Shown here one piece after another: positions 1-5,058 of a stretch of 5,058 nt of DNA; positions within the stretch are counted from its first letter, which is position 1; each line of letters begins with the position of its first letter. The position numbers and the translations under genes were made by a program. The DNA comes from an uncultured Mollicutes bacterium. Lineage in GTDB: Bacteria; Bacillota_I; Bacilli_A; Acholeplasmatales; Anaeroplasmataceae. The stretch is from contig URFB01000101.1 in NCBI GenBank assembly GCA_900547045.1, positions 1 to 5,058 of the forward strand, in the 5' to 3' direction. The notes below the pieces were generated by a model that did no database searches, was not told where the DNA came from, and saw nothing but the letters and a program-made list of their open reading frames with translations.

Positions 1-1120
1 TTCTGATGCTCCATTCCAGGTGGAAATCCAGGCTCAGGCTGAGGTTGCAATGGAAGAGGCTGACGTTATTATTATGCTTTGTGATTCTCGCTCTGGTGTT
101 ACAGATGATGATACATATATTGCAAAGCTATTATATCGCTCAAATAAGCCAGTTATTTTAGCTGTTAACAAGGTTGATGATCAAAAATTTATGGACAATG
201 TTTATGAATTCTATGCCTTAGGCTTTGGTGACCCAATTCCTGTTTCATCAAATCATGGTGTTGGTGTTGGTGACCTTCTTGATAAGGTTATTGATGCTCT
301 TCCTGAGATTAAGGACCGTCCTTATAAAGATAGCATTTGCTTCAGCTTAATTGGACGTCCTAATGTTGGTAAATCATCTTTAACTAATGCTTTACTTCAT
401 AATGAGCGTGTTATTGTATCTGATGTACCAGGTACAACTACTGATGCCATCGATACAGAGTTCGATGCTTATGGTAAGCATTATGTTGTAATTGATACAG
501 CCGGCCTTAGAAAGCGTGGTAAGATTTACGAAAACATGGAAAAATACATGGTTATTCGTACTGTTGATGCCATTGAACGAAGCGATGTTGTATTACTTGT
601 CCTTGATGCTCAAACAGGCTTCCAGGAACAGGATAAGCACGTTGCCCAATATTGTGATGAATATAATCGTCCAACGATTATTGTTGTAAATAAATGGGAC
701 GCCGTTGAAAAGGATTCAAAGGCGATGAATGATTGGACTAAGAAGGTAAGAGATAACTTTAAGTTCTTAGATTATGCACCAATTGTTTTCATAAGTGCCT
801 TAGAAAATAAGCGTGTTCAAACTCTATTCCCACAAATTGAGCTTGCTTATGAATCATATAATAAGCGAGTTCAAACAAGCATTTTAAATGATGTATTTAA
901 TGATGCGATTGCGATGAATCCACCTGCTGAATTCAATGGGGGAAAGCCTAAATTCTATTATATATCCCAGGTTGGTACTAAGCCTCCTACATTTGCTATT
1001 TTCTTAAATGATCCAAGCTATGTACATTTTTCTTATTTAAGATATCTTGAAAACCAATTACGTAAGAATTTTAATTTCTTTGGTACTCCAATCAAATTAT
1101 CATTAAGAAAGCGTGATTGA
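1..1120 (+). CDS. der: Ribosome biogenesis GTPase Der (EngA), 5'-truncated by window edge
   Basis: Der is a tandem-G-domain GTPase that binds the 50S subunit and acts in late large-subunit assembly in the cytoplasm. The reading frame is open from base 2, so 372 residues are visible. The family is usually about 435 aa, so roughly the first 60, including the first P-loop, lie outside the window. In fragment numbering, the rest of G domain 1 is seen as NKVD at 56-59 and a G5-like SSNHGVGVGDLLD segment. G domain 2 has the P-loop GRPNVGKS at 118-125, a PGTTTD switch I, DTAG at 165-168, NKWD at 230-233 and a G5 SALE. The C-terminal KH-like domain follows, with the typical YYISQVGTKPPTFAIF and GTPIKLSLRKR segments. 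The stop is TGA at 1118-1120, and gpsA starts immediately after or overlaps it, so the two are probably co-transcribed. No motif appears damaged; identification is secure. Confidence 0.97.
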   Translation, partial: SDAPFQVEIQAQAEVAMEEADVIIMLCDSRSGVTDDDTYIAKLLYRSNKPVILAVNKVDDQKFMDNVYEFYALGFGDPIPVSSNHGVGVGDLLDKVIDALPEIKDRPYKDSICFSLIGRPNVGKSSLTNALLHNERVIVSDVPGTTTDAIDTEFDAYGKHYVVIDTAGLRKRGKIYENMEKYMVIRTVDAIERSDVVLLVLDAQTGFQEQDKHVAQYCDEYNRPTIIVVNKWDAVEKDSKAMNDWTKKVRDNFKFLDYAPIVFISALENKRVQTLFPQIELAYESYNKRVQTSILNDVFNDAIAMNPPAEFNGGKPKFYYISQVGTKPPTFAIFLNDPSYVHFSYLRYLENQLRKNFNFFGTPIKLSLRKRD

Positions 1121-1121
1121 T

Positions 1122-2114
1122 GTGAATGTTTCTATAATTGGTGGCGGTTCATTTGGAACTGCTCTAGCTCAAATTTTATCTGATAATGGACATAATGTTC
1201 TAATTAGAGATATAAATAAGAATTTTGTTGATAAAATTAATCTTAATCATCTTCACCCCTTCTTTGATATAACAATTCCTGAGGGCATAAGAGCGACAGC
1301 TGATTTAAATGAGGTTCTTAGCTTTTCAGATACCATTTTGCTTTGTGTTCCCACTAAGGCTATGCGAGGTGTTATTCAGGAAATTGGTACTCAAATTAAA
1401 AATCCTAAGATTTTTGTTAATGTATCCAAGGGAATAGAGCCTGAAACATCATATCTTGTTTCACAAATTATTGAAGAGGTTTTACCAGCAAAATTTATCA
1501 AGGGCTTTGTATGCTTATCAGGTCCAAGCTTTGCGGAAGAAATTATGCACCGTAAGGTAACCCTTTTAGTATCGGCTTCTATAAATGAAGATGATGCTAA
1601 ATATATTCAAAAATTATTTAATAATCAAAGCTATGTACGTGTATATACCTCAAAGGATATGATTGGTGTTGAGGTATGTGGCGCTGTTAAAAATGCTATA
1701 GCCTTAATATCTGGTGTTTGTCAAGGCTTAGATCTTGGTATGAATGCAAGAGCAGGCTTACTTACACGTGGAAATCTTGAGATTATTGAAATTGTTAAGG
1801 CTATGGGTGGCGATGAGTCTACATGCTATGGCTTAACAGGTATGGGTGATTTAATGCTTACAGCCTCATCCACTCTTTCAAGAAATTTCCAAGCTGGAAT
1901 GCGAATTGGTAATGGTGAAACTCTAGAAAGTGTTATTGAAAACTCTAAAAATGTTGTAGAAGGAATAAGAGCAGTTAAGGCATGTGAAGAGATTAGAATC
2001 AAATATAATTTAGATTTACCTATTTTAAGCTTAGCCTATAAGGTTTTATACGAGCATTTTGATGTAAAAACAGCGGTTAAAATTTTATTAAGCCGTGAGC
2101 TCAAAAGTGAGTAA
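1122..2114 (+). CDS. gpsA: NAD(P)H-dependent glycerol-3-phosphate dehydrogenase GpsA
   Basis: GpsA reduces dihydroxyacetone phosphate to sn-glycerol-3-phosphate, the backbone for phospholipid synthesis, in the cytoplasm. I chose GTG at 1122 because it gives a protein starting MNVSIIGGGSFGTALA, the usual family N-terminus. An in-frame GTG at 1113 would add three residues and overlap der by 8 nt, and neither start has a strong Shine-Dalgarno. With 330 aa the length is normal. The Rossmann dinucleotide loop GGGSFG is at residues 7-12, the conserved SGPSFAEE at 133-140, and the catalytic-type lysine at about 190 in VKNAIALISG. It is followed by GLDLGMNARAGLLTRG and by GMGDLMLT at 240-247 with the downstream SRN motif. 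All expected motifs are intact. The one-base gap to der suggests translational coupling. The TAA stop lies 10 nt before a hairpin that contains the next gene's ribosome-binding site. Confidence 0.96.
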   Translation: MNVSIIGGGSFGTALAQILSDNGHNVLIRDINKNFVDKINLNHLHPFFDITIPEGIRATADLNEVLSFSDTILLCVPTKAMRGVIQEIGTQIKNPKIFVNVSKGIEPETSYLVSQIIEEVLPAKFIKGFVCLSGPSFAEEIMHRKVTLLVSASINEDDAKYIQKLFNNQSYVRVYTSKDMIGVEVCGAVKNAIALISGVCQGLDLGMNARAGLLTRGNLEIIEIVKAMGGDESTCYGLTGMGDLMLTASSTLSRNFQAGMRIGNGETLESVIENSKNVVEGIRAVKACEEIRIKYNLDLPILSLAYKVLYEHFDVKTAVKILLSRELKSE

Positions 2115-2120
2115 TTTTTT

Positions 2121-2157
2121 AAAGCCTCCTGTCATATTATGTACAGGAGGATTTTTT
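2121..2157 (+). terminator. Terminator-like hairpin that also contains the Shine-Dalgarno of the next gene
   Basis: An 8-bp perfect stem, CCTCCTGT (2125-2132) with ACAGGAGG (2143-2150), encloses a 10-nt loop. It is flanked by AAA at 2121-2123 and followed by six T at 2152-2157, which is the form of a short intrinsic terminator after gpsA. The 3' arm contains AGGAGG (2145-2150), the ribosome-binding site of the ATG at 2158. The element could therefore terminate some transcripts and hide the start site in those that read through. The structure is seen directly; the regulatory effect is inferred. The stem is short, so termination may be partial. Confidence 0.6.
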
Positions 2158-2394
2158 ATGGATTTTAAAAAGGTTTTCGATGTCATTAATAAATATAACA
2201 TTGATAAAAATGATGTTTTAGAGCTTGTTGAGGAGGCTAAAACAATCGATCTATCTGATGAGGATAATCTCAGATATGTAATAAGAAAGGGAGCTAAGCT
2301 AGCTCATAAGGATTTATCTAACGATGATGAGGATAAAATTATGGAAATAATTAAGGAGCGAGGGGTAAGTCCAGATTTATTAAATTTAATTTAA
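2158..2394 (+). CDS. SpoVIF-like (stage VI sporulation protein F family) small protein
   Basis: This is a 78-residue, charged, helical protein with no signal peptide or membrane segment. The ATG at 2158 is chosen because a perfect AGGAGG sits 7 nt upstream; an in-frame GTG at 2095 would lie inside gpsA and lacks such a site. The sequence pattern resembles the SpoVIF/YjcC family of Bacillus: an N-terminal helix with DKNDVLELVEEAK, then DLSDEDNLRYVIRKGAKLA around the middle and EDKIMEIIKERG near the C-terminus. In Bacillus, SpoVIF is needed for proper spore-coat assembly, acting with the late mother-cell regulator GerE. The assignment rests on remembered family pattern, not a search, so the family is likely and the function is inferred. 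Its place behind gpsA and its buried ribosome-binding site suggest expression that differs from der-gpsA. The stop TAA is followed at once by the GAGGT ribosome-binding site of the next gene. Confidence 0.72.
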   Translation: MDFKKVFDVINKYNIDKNDVLELVEEAKTIDLSDEDNLRYVIRKGAKLAHKDLSNDDEDKIMEIIKERGVSPDLLNLI

Positions 2395-2403
2395 GAGGTA
2401 AAC

Positions 2404-2886
2404 ATGAAGTATATAAGAATAAAAGCAATTTCTAATTGCGTTGGTATAAGAAGAAGCGCTGTTGAATATATTAATAAGGCTAGTGATTTAGATGCTAAGC
2501 TTGAATATCCTCTTTGCTTAATTGATTTAAAACTTGATGATAAATTAGATAAGGCTAATTTTTTTGGCAATGAGGTATCCTTAGTAAATGGTACACCTAT
2601 TGGGATTAATCGTATAAGAAAGGTTAATGGCCTAAAAGGTGAGGAAAATGAATATGTTTATTTTGAACTTTTACCTTTAGAGCTTACATCTGAGGCAGTT
2701 CCTTTTTATGAGGATTCAATCAAAGATGGCTATATTTTTGATGAAAAGGCTGGTGAATTTGAATATATTCTAGGCTTAATTTATGAGGAGGCTAATCCTT
2801 TAAAGGCAAGTGAATATTTTAAGCTTGCAAGAGATAAAAATTTCCCTTTAGCATCAATAAAGCTTGAGTCTAATCATATAATGTAA
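2404..2886 (+). CDS. Hypothetical protein with C-terminal Sel1/TPR-like helix pair
   Basis: This 160-aa soluble protein starts at ATG 2404 behind GAGG (2395-2398) with 5-nt spacing, nine bases after the preceding stop, so it is very likely co-transcribed with the SpoVIF-like gene. Residues 1-100 are a beta-rich region I do not recognise, with hydrophobic strands such as EYPLCLIDLKL and EYVYFELLPLEL. Residues about 116-146 form two helices, AGEFEYILGLIYEE and PLKASEYFKLARDKN, with the small-residue spacing of a single Sel1-like or TPR repeat (LG-IY, then KA-EYF--A). Such repeats usually mediate protein contacts. No catalytic motif or signal peptide is evident. A remote relation to other small TPR proteins is possible. 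Function is unknown. Its TAA stop overlaps by one base an ATG at 2886 that may be the original start of the next small gene. Confidence 0.8.
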   Translation: MKYIRIKAISNCVGIRRSAVEYINKASDLDAKLEYPLCLIDLKLDDKLDKANFFGNEVSLVNGTPIGINRIRKVNGLKGEENEYVYFELLPLELTSEAVPFYEDSIKDGYIFDEKAGEFEYILGLIYEEANPLKASEYFKLARDKNFPLASIKLESNHIM

Positions 2887-2905
2887 TGGTGATAATATTG
2901 TATAA

Positions 2906-3097
2906 TTGATTTTGATTTTTATTATTACATTGCTTATACCAATTTTGGCTTTAGCAATTGCGACAAGAAAAAATCAAAGAATCATTGATAATCAAATTAA
3001 TTTAAATAAAGAAATACGTTATCTAACAGCTAGGCTAATTAATGAGATTCCATGCGAATATCATTTGGAGCTATTAAAATTTTATATTAATCTATAG
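2906..3097 (+). CDS. Small single-pass membrane protein, possibly start-shifted by a 1-nt indel
   Basis: The open frame of 63 aa begins at TTG 2906 (TTG 2912 is also possible) directly after an in-frame TAA. Residues 1-19 are a continuous hydrophobic segment (ILIFIITLLIPILALAIA). A basic, probably helical tail follows (RKNQRIIDNQINLNKEIRYL), suggesting one membrane helix with a cytoplasmic coiled-coil-like tail. The start is odd. The best ribosome-binding context belongs to another frame: ATG at 2886 overlaps the upstream stop as TAATG, and GGTGAT at 2888-2893 is well placed for TTG 2898. Both lead to a short frame reading MVIILYN and then stopping at 2907-2909. Removing one T there would fuse it to this ORF as a continuous hydrophobic helix. 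The gene may therefore be frameshifted, mis-sequenced or weakly translated. The TAG stop merges into the terminator stem. The family is not recognised. Confidence 0.5.
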   Translation: MILIFIITLLIPILALAIATRKNQRIIDNQINLNKEIRYLTARLINEIPCEYHLELLKFYINL

Positions 3098-3165
3098 AGA
3101 AGATTTTTCTTTATATATAAGCTTATAAATTATGCTTATTTTTGAGAAAATTCTTCTCTTTTTTT
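3096..3165 (+). terminator. Long-stem intrinsic terminator closing the der-side operon
   Basis: The arms 3096-3110 and 3145-3159 are complementary over 15 bp with a single mismatch, and a run of seven T (3159-3165) follows the stem. The 34-nt interval between them contains a smaller inverted repeat, ATAAGC (3118-3123) with GCTTAT (3134-3139), so the structure may be branched. The left arm starts within the TAG stop of the 63-aa ORF. A second T-rich tract at 3168-3173 may reinforce termination. The next gene has its own promoter. Confidence 0.85.
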
Positions 3166-3215
3166 GCTTTTTTCATTATTAATTAGTTAAAAAGTATGTA
3201 TTTTCTATAAAAATG

Positions 3216-3240
3216 AAATCTAATATTTAAAACTAGATTT
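3216..3240. repeat. 7-bp inverted repeat just upstream of the promoter
   Basis: AAATCTA (3216-3222) and TAGATTT (3234-3240) are perfect inverted copies separated by 11 nt. They directly abut the putative -35 hexamer at 3241. The centre-to-centre spacing of 18 bp suits a dimeric repressor or activator operator. It could also be a chance match in very AT-rich DNA or a weak hairpin. No regulator gene is visible in the window. Confidence 0.35.
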
Positions 3241-3268
3241 TTGGGATAAAATGTGCTATTATAATAAT
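3241..3268 (+). promoter_or_regulatory. Probable sigma-A promoter of the secreted-protein/ABC operon
   Basis: A -35-like TTGGGA (3241-3246) precedes a cluster of -10 candidates. AATAAT at 3263-3268 gives a 16-nt spacer. A perfect TATAAT at 3260-3265 leaves only 13 nt. TATTAT at 3257-3262 is preceded by TGC, an extended -10 element that needs little from the -35. Any of these would start transcription near 3270-3276, some 55-60 nt before the ATG at 3330. The preceding terminator supports a fresh promoter here; the exact hexamers are uncertain. Confidence 0.55.
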
Positions 3269-3284
3269 GAAAAGTGTGAATTAA

Positions 3285-3296
3285 ATTAATATTAAT
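3285..3296. repeat. 12-bp palindrome in the 5' leader
   Basis: ATTAATATTAAT is a perfect palindrome lying about 10-20 nt downstream of the predicted transcription start. It could be an operator, but it is all A/T in an AT-rich leader, so chance is a real alternative. Confidence 0.25.
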
Positions 3297-3329
3297 AAAG
3301 CATATATTAAAGGAAGGGGATTAGTATCA

Positions 3330-3971
3330 ATGAAAAAAATATATATGTTTATTTTATTAATTTTTGCAGTTGTGATTACTGTTAATATTAATGAGCACCA
3401 AGCTAAGGCCGATGTAAATGACTATACCTCATTTGCAAGCATTAATGTTACAGATGGTAAATTATTAAGAGATTATACAAGTGAGGAATTAAAAACGGCC
3501 TACAAGCAGGTATCAAACCGAAAATTTACAGGCTGGCGATATCATTTTTTTCAAAGAAACGTGCCCGTAGAGTTTATTTCTAATGTCGTCTTTAGCATGT
3601 ATAATAGTGGAACTACACCCTTAAAGTATAAGGTGCAGGTTAGTGCCGAAAATTGTGTTAAAACCTCAATTAGCTGTACAGGTACAATTAAATATGATGT
3701 ATCTGGTACTATTAAGAAATTTAAAAATGGCTTAGATGCTAGCCTAAAGATTGAAGAAAGCTATCAGGAAAGCCAGCTTGTTAAGCAACAGGAAAATCTA
3801 GAGGTTGATATTGATCCAGGAACGGTATGTATTATTTATATTCAAGGTACAGGCCTTTTAACTAATGGAGTTGCAAGCTATTATGAATGGTGGATTAGAA
3901 GAAATGAGGGTGGATTTGAATACTTTACAATTACAGACTCACATTTAAGAATTGAGAAGATAAAGGTATGA
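3330..3971 (+). CDS. Secreted beta-rich protein of unknown family, first gene of ABC operon
   Basis: This is a 213-aa exported protein. It starts at ATG 3330 behind the purine-rich AGGAAGGGG (3311-3319), with a somewhat long 10-nt spacing. Residues 1-27 form a classic Sec signal peptide: a KK start, a hydrophobic core MFILLIFAVVITV, and an AKA|D cleavage site after residue 27. No lipobox, sortase motif or C-terminal membrane segment is present, so release or envelope association is expected. The mature region is dominated by alternating beta-strand patterns. Notable parts are VVFSMYNSGTTPLKYKVQV (about 86-104), an amphipathic stretch at 118-150 rich in S, T, K and E, a proline-turn segment IDPGTVCIIYI (161-171), and an aromatic-rich end with YYEWWIRRNEGGFEYF. 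Cysteines are at 109, 116 and 167; C109 and C116 could pair. The strand-loop-strand then DPGT pattern faintly recalls beta-pore-forming (aerolysin/ETX-like) proteins, but this is weak inference. The stop overlaps the next start as ATGA. Confidence 0.82.
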   Translation: MKKIYMFILLIFAVVITVNINEHQAKADVNDYTSFASINVTDGKLLRDYTSEELKTAYKQVSNRKFTGWRYHFFQRNVPVEFISNVVFSMYNSGTTPLKYKVQVSAENCVKTSISCTGTIKYDVSGTIKKFKNGLDASLKIEESYQESQLVKQQENLEVDIDPGTVCIIYIQGTGLLTNGVASYYEWWIRRNEGGFEYFTITDSHLRIEKIKV

Positions 3972-4639
3972 AATATCTTAAAATGCTTATTTTACTTTTA
4001 AGCTTTATGTTTGTTTTCTATTTAGCTAATAATCAATCGAGCGATTTAATCAGCTATTATTCAAGCTTAGAGGAATATTATGTTGATTCTAGTAATCAAG
4101 TAATTAGAGTTCCTATTTTTATTTGTGGGAATGATTGTATTTTTAAAAGCTCACTTCCTAATTATTATTTAGAGGCAGGAGATGCACTTTATAAAATAAA
4201 AAAGACTAAGCTTGAAAAGGCTAATTCTGCTAAGGTCTTCAATCAAGAAATTAATTGCTACTACATTTCCTTTAACCTTGAGCTAGAATCAAATAGGATT
4301 TATGATGATGTTTTTCTAAAGGTTGAGCTTCCCGAAAAAAGCCTATGCCTTCAAATTGGAAGTATTATTACAAATGAAAATTTAGAGATTATGAATTTGA
4401 AGCTAAATGAAAATGATGATGGTATTTTTGTTAGTGATACCTTTTATAAGGTTAAAAAGGATTTAAGCTTTATAAAAACCTATCATGATGATGAAAATAC
4501 TAAAACCTACTTTGTGCCTAAGGAAAAAAGAATATATTATTATTTTACATTTGATGAAAATACATCTAAGATGGGTGTAATTGAGAATATGAATTATAAA
4601 ATTTTAGATTTAAATTTGCAGGAAGGTTATTATGCTTAA
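3968..4639 (+). CDS. Membrane-anchored extracytoplasmic protein of unknown family
   Basis: This 223-aa protein starts at ATG 3968, sharing ATGA with the previous stop, with GAGAAG (3954-3959) upstream, so it is translationally coupled. Residues 5-20 (KMLILLLSFMFVFYLA) are one hydrophobic helix. No clear signal-peptidase site or lipobox follows, so it is more likely an uncleaved N-terminal anchor with about 200 residues outside the membrane. The outer part is rich in Tyr, Asn, Asp, Glu and Lys and looks like a beta-domain with strands such as QVIRVPIFIC and CYYISFNLEL. Cysteines at 53, 57, 97 and 127 include a CGNDC pair; in an extracytoplasmic domain these may form disulfides. I see no enzymatic motif. 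Lying between the secreted protein and the exporter ATPase, it could be an immunity, chaperone or adaptor component, by inference. Its last 8 nt overlap the ABC gene. Confidence 0.82.
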   Translation: MKYLKMLILLLSFMFVFYLANNQSSDLISYYSSLEEYYVDSSNQVIRVPIFICGNDCIFKSSLPNYYLEAGDALYKIKKTKLEKANSAKVFNQEINCYYISFNLELESNRIYDDVFLKVELPEKSLCLQIGSIITNENLEIMNLKLNENDDGIFVSDTFYKVKKDLSFIKTYHDDENTKTYFVPKEKRIYYYFTFDENTSKMGVIENMNYKILDLNLQEGYYA

Positions 4640-5058
4640 GCTTCAAAACATTAGAAAAAAATATGGTCATAAGGTCATTTTTGAAAATGCAAGCTATGAA
4701 TTTAATCCGGGTTTATATTTTTTAATTGGTCAAAATGGGGCTGGTAAATCAACACTTCTTAAAATTATTGCCGGAATTGATCAGGGCTATGATGGAGTAG
4801 TAGAAGGAAAAAATATTTTCTATTTACCGGAAAAGCTTATTTTACCTAAGGAGCTTATGACCTATCAATTAATTAATCAATATTCTAGAATTAATGATTC
4901 AATGGGGAGCTTTATAGAATTAGTTACAAGCTATAATTTAGAAAATTTACCGATAAAAAAGCTATCAAAGGGTATGATTCAAAAGGTAGGAATTATTATC
5001 TCTTTGCTAGATAAGTATAATATAATATTATATGATGAGCCTCTAGAGGGCCTTGATG
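4632..5058 (+). CDS. ABC transporter ATP-binding protein (ABC-2 exporter type), 3'-truncated by window edge
   Basis: This is the cytoplasmic nucleotide-binding subunit that powers an ABC exporter. ATG 4632 overlaps the previous gene by 8 nt and has GGAAGG (4621-4626) at 5-nt spacing; 142 codons are visible of an expected ~200-300. Seen in order are an A-loop aromatic in the RKKYG context (Tyr11), Walker A GQNGAGKST (33-41), a Q-loop region reading FYLPEK (63-68) without the usual Gln, the signature LSKGM (111-115), and Walker B ILYDEP ending in the D-loop EGLD (132-142). The YLPE and LSKGM variants are usual in ABC-2/Nat/bacitracin- and bacteriocin-type exporter ATPases, which lack a fused membrane domain. 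A separate permease gene is therefore expected just beyond the window. The substrate is unknown; the coupled exported proteins upstream make a peptide, a lipid or self-immunity function possible. Confidence 0.95.
   Translation, partial: MLKLQNIRKKYGHKVIFENASYEFNPGLYFLIGQNGAGKSTLLKIIAGIDQGYDGVVEGKNIFYLPEKLILPKELMTYQLINQYSRINDSMGSFIELVTSYNLENLPIKKLSKGMIQKVGIIISLLDKYNIILYDEPLEGLD

Noticed and set aside
492..689. A 65-codon open frame on the + strand inside der
   Set aside because: It lies in another frame of the strongly conserved Der G domain 2, has no ribosome-binding site and no plausible protein pattern.
2133..2141. CATATTATG in the hairpin loop as a sigma-K/E-like -10 box for the SpoVIF-like gene
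   Set aside because: Transcription would begin within or after the Shine-Dalgarno, leaving no usable leader, and no matching -35 at the right spacing is evident.
2095..2157. N-terminal extension of the SpoVIF-like protein from GTG 2095
   Set aside because: It would overlap gpsA and be translated through the hairpin. The ATG at 2158 has a perfect AGGAGG at 7 nt, and the extension does not resemble the family.
3166..3329. A small RNA, riboswitch or extra small gene in the 164-nt intergenic stretch
   Set aside because: Apart from the promoter and short AT-rich repeats there is no structured leader, no ORF with a ribosome-binding site, and no known aptamer core.
1..5058. TGA-as-Trp (code 4) reading, because of the AT-rich mollicute-like composition
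   Set aside because: der and the 213-aa gene end properly at TGA with conserved C-termini or an ATGA junction, and Trp codons seen are TGG.
1..5058. tRNA/rRNA genes, CRISPR arrays, insertion sequences or attachment sites
   Set aside because: No cloverleaf, direct-repeat array, transposase-like frame or terminal inverted repeats were seen on either strand.

Overview
The window reads as AT-rich, low-GC Bacillota (Firmicutes) DNA. The der-gpsA gene pair is typical of that phylum, and a SpoVIF-like sporulation protein follows it. The genes use standard stop codons, including TGA, and Trp is encoded by TGG, so this is not a TGA=Trp mollicute code. An AT-rich Bacilli/Erysipelotrichia-type lineage fits, but the sequence does not fix the taxon. 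All supported genes lie on the + strand.

Left block (1-3165) is a housekeeping/sporulation run. It begins with the C-terminal ~85% of the ribosome-assembly GTPase Der, then GpsA (glycerol-3-phosphate dehydrogenase), which starts one base after the der stop. A short hairpin plus T-tract follows, and its 3' arm is itself the Shine-Dalgarno of the next gene. That gene encodes a 79-aa SpoVIF-like protein. After it come a 160-aa protein with a C-terminal Sel1/TPR-like helix pair and a 63-aa single-pass membrane ORF whose start region looks shifted by one base. A long-stemmed intrinsic terminator (3096-3165) closes the run.

The intergenic stretch 3166-3329 holds an inverted repeat, a sigma-A-like promoter, a 12-bp palindrome and a strong ribosome-binding site. 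These mark the start of an independent transcription unit.

Right block (3330-5058, running off the window) is a tightly coupled accessory operon: a secreted 213-aa protein with a clear signal peptide and beta-rich body, an N-terminally membrane-anchored 223-aa protein (ATGA overlap), and an ABC-2-type exporter ATPase (8-nt overlap, cut by the window end). The first two belong to no family I recognise. The layout (secreted protein, anchored partner, exporter ATPase, probably a permease beyond the edge) resembles bacteriocin/antimicrobial export-immunity or cell-envelope stress modules, but the function is inferred from layout only. This block is the best candidate for something undescribed.
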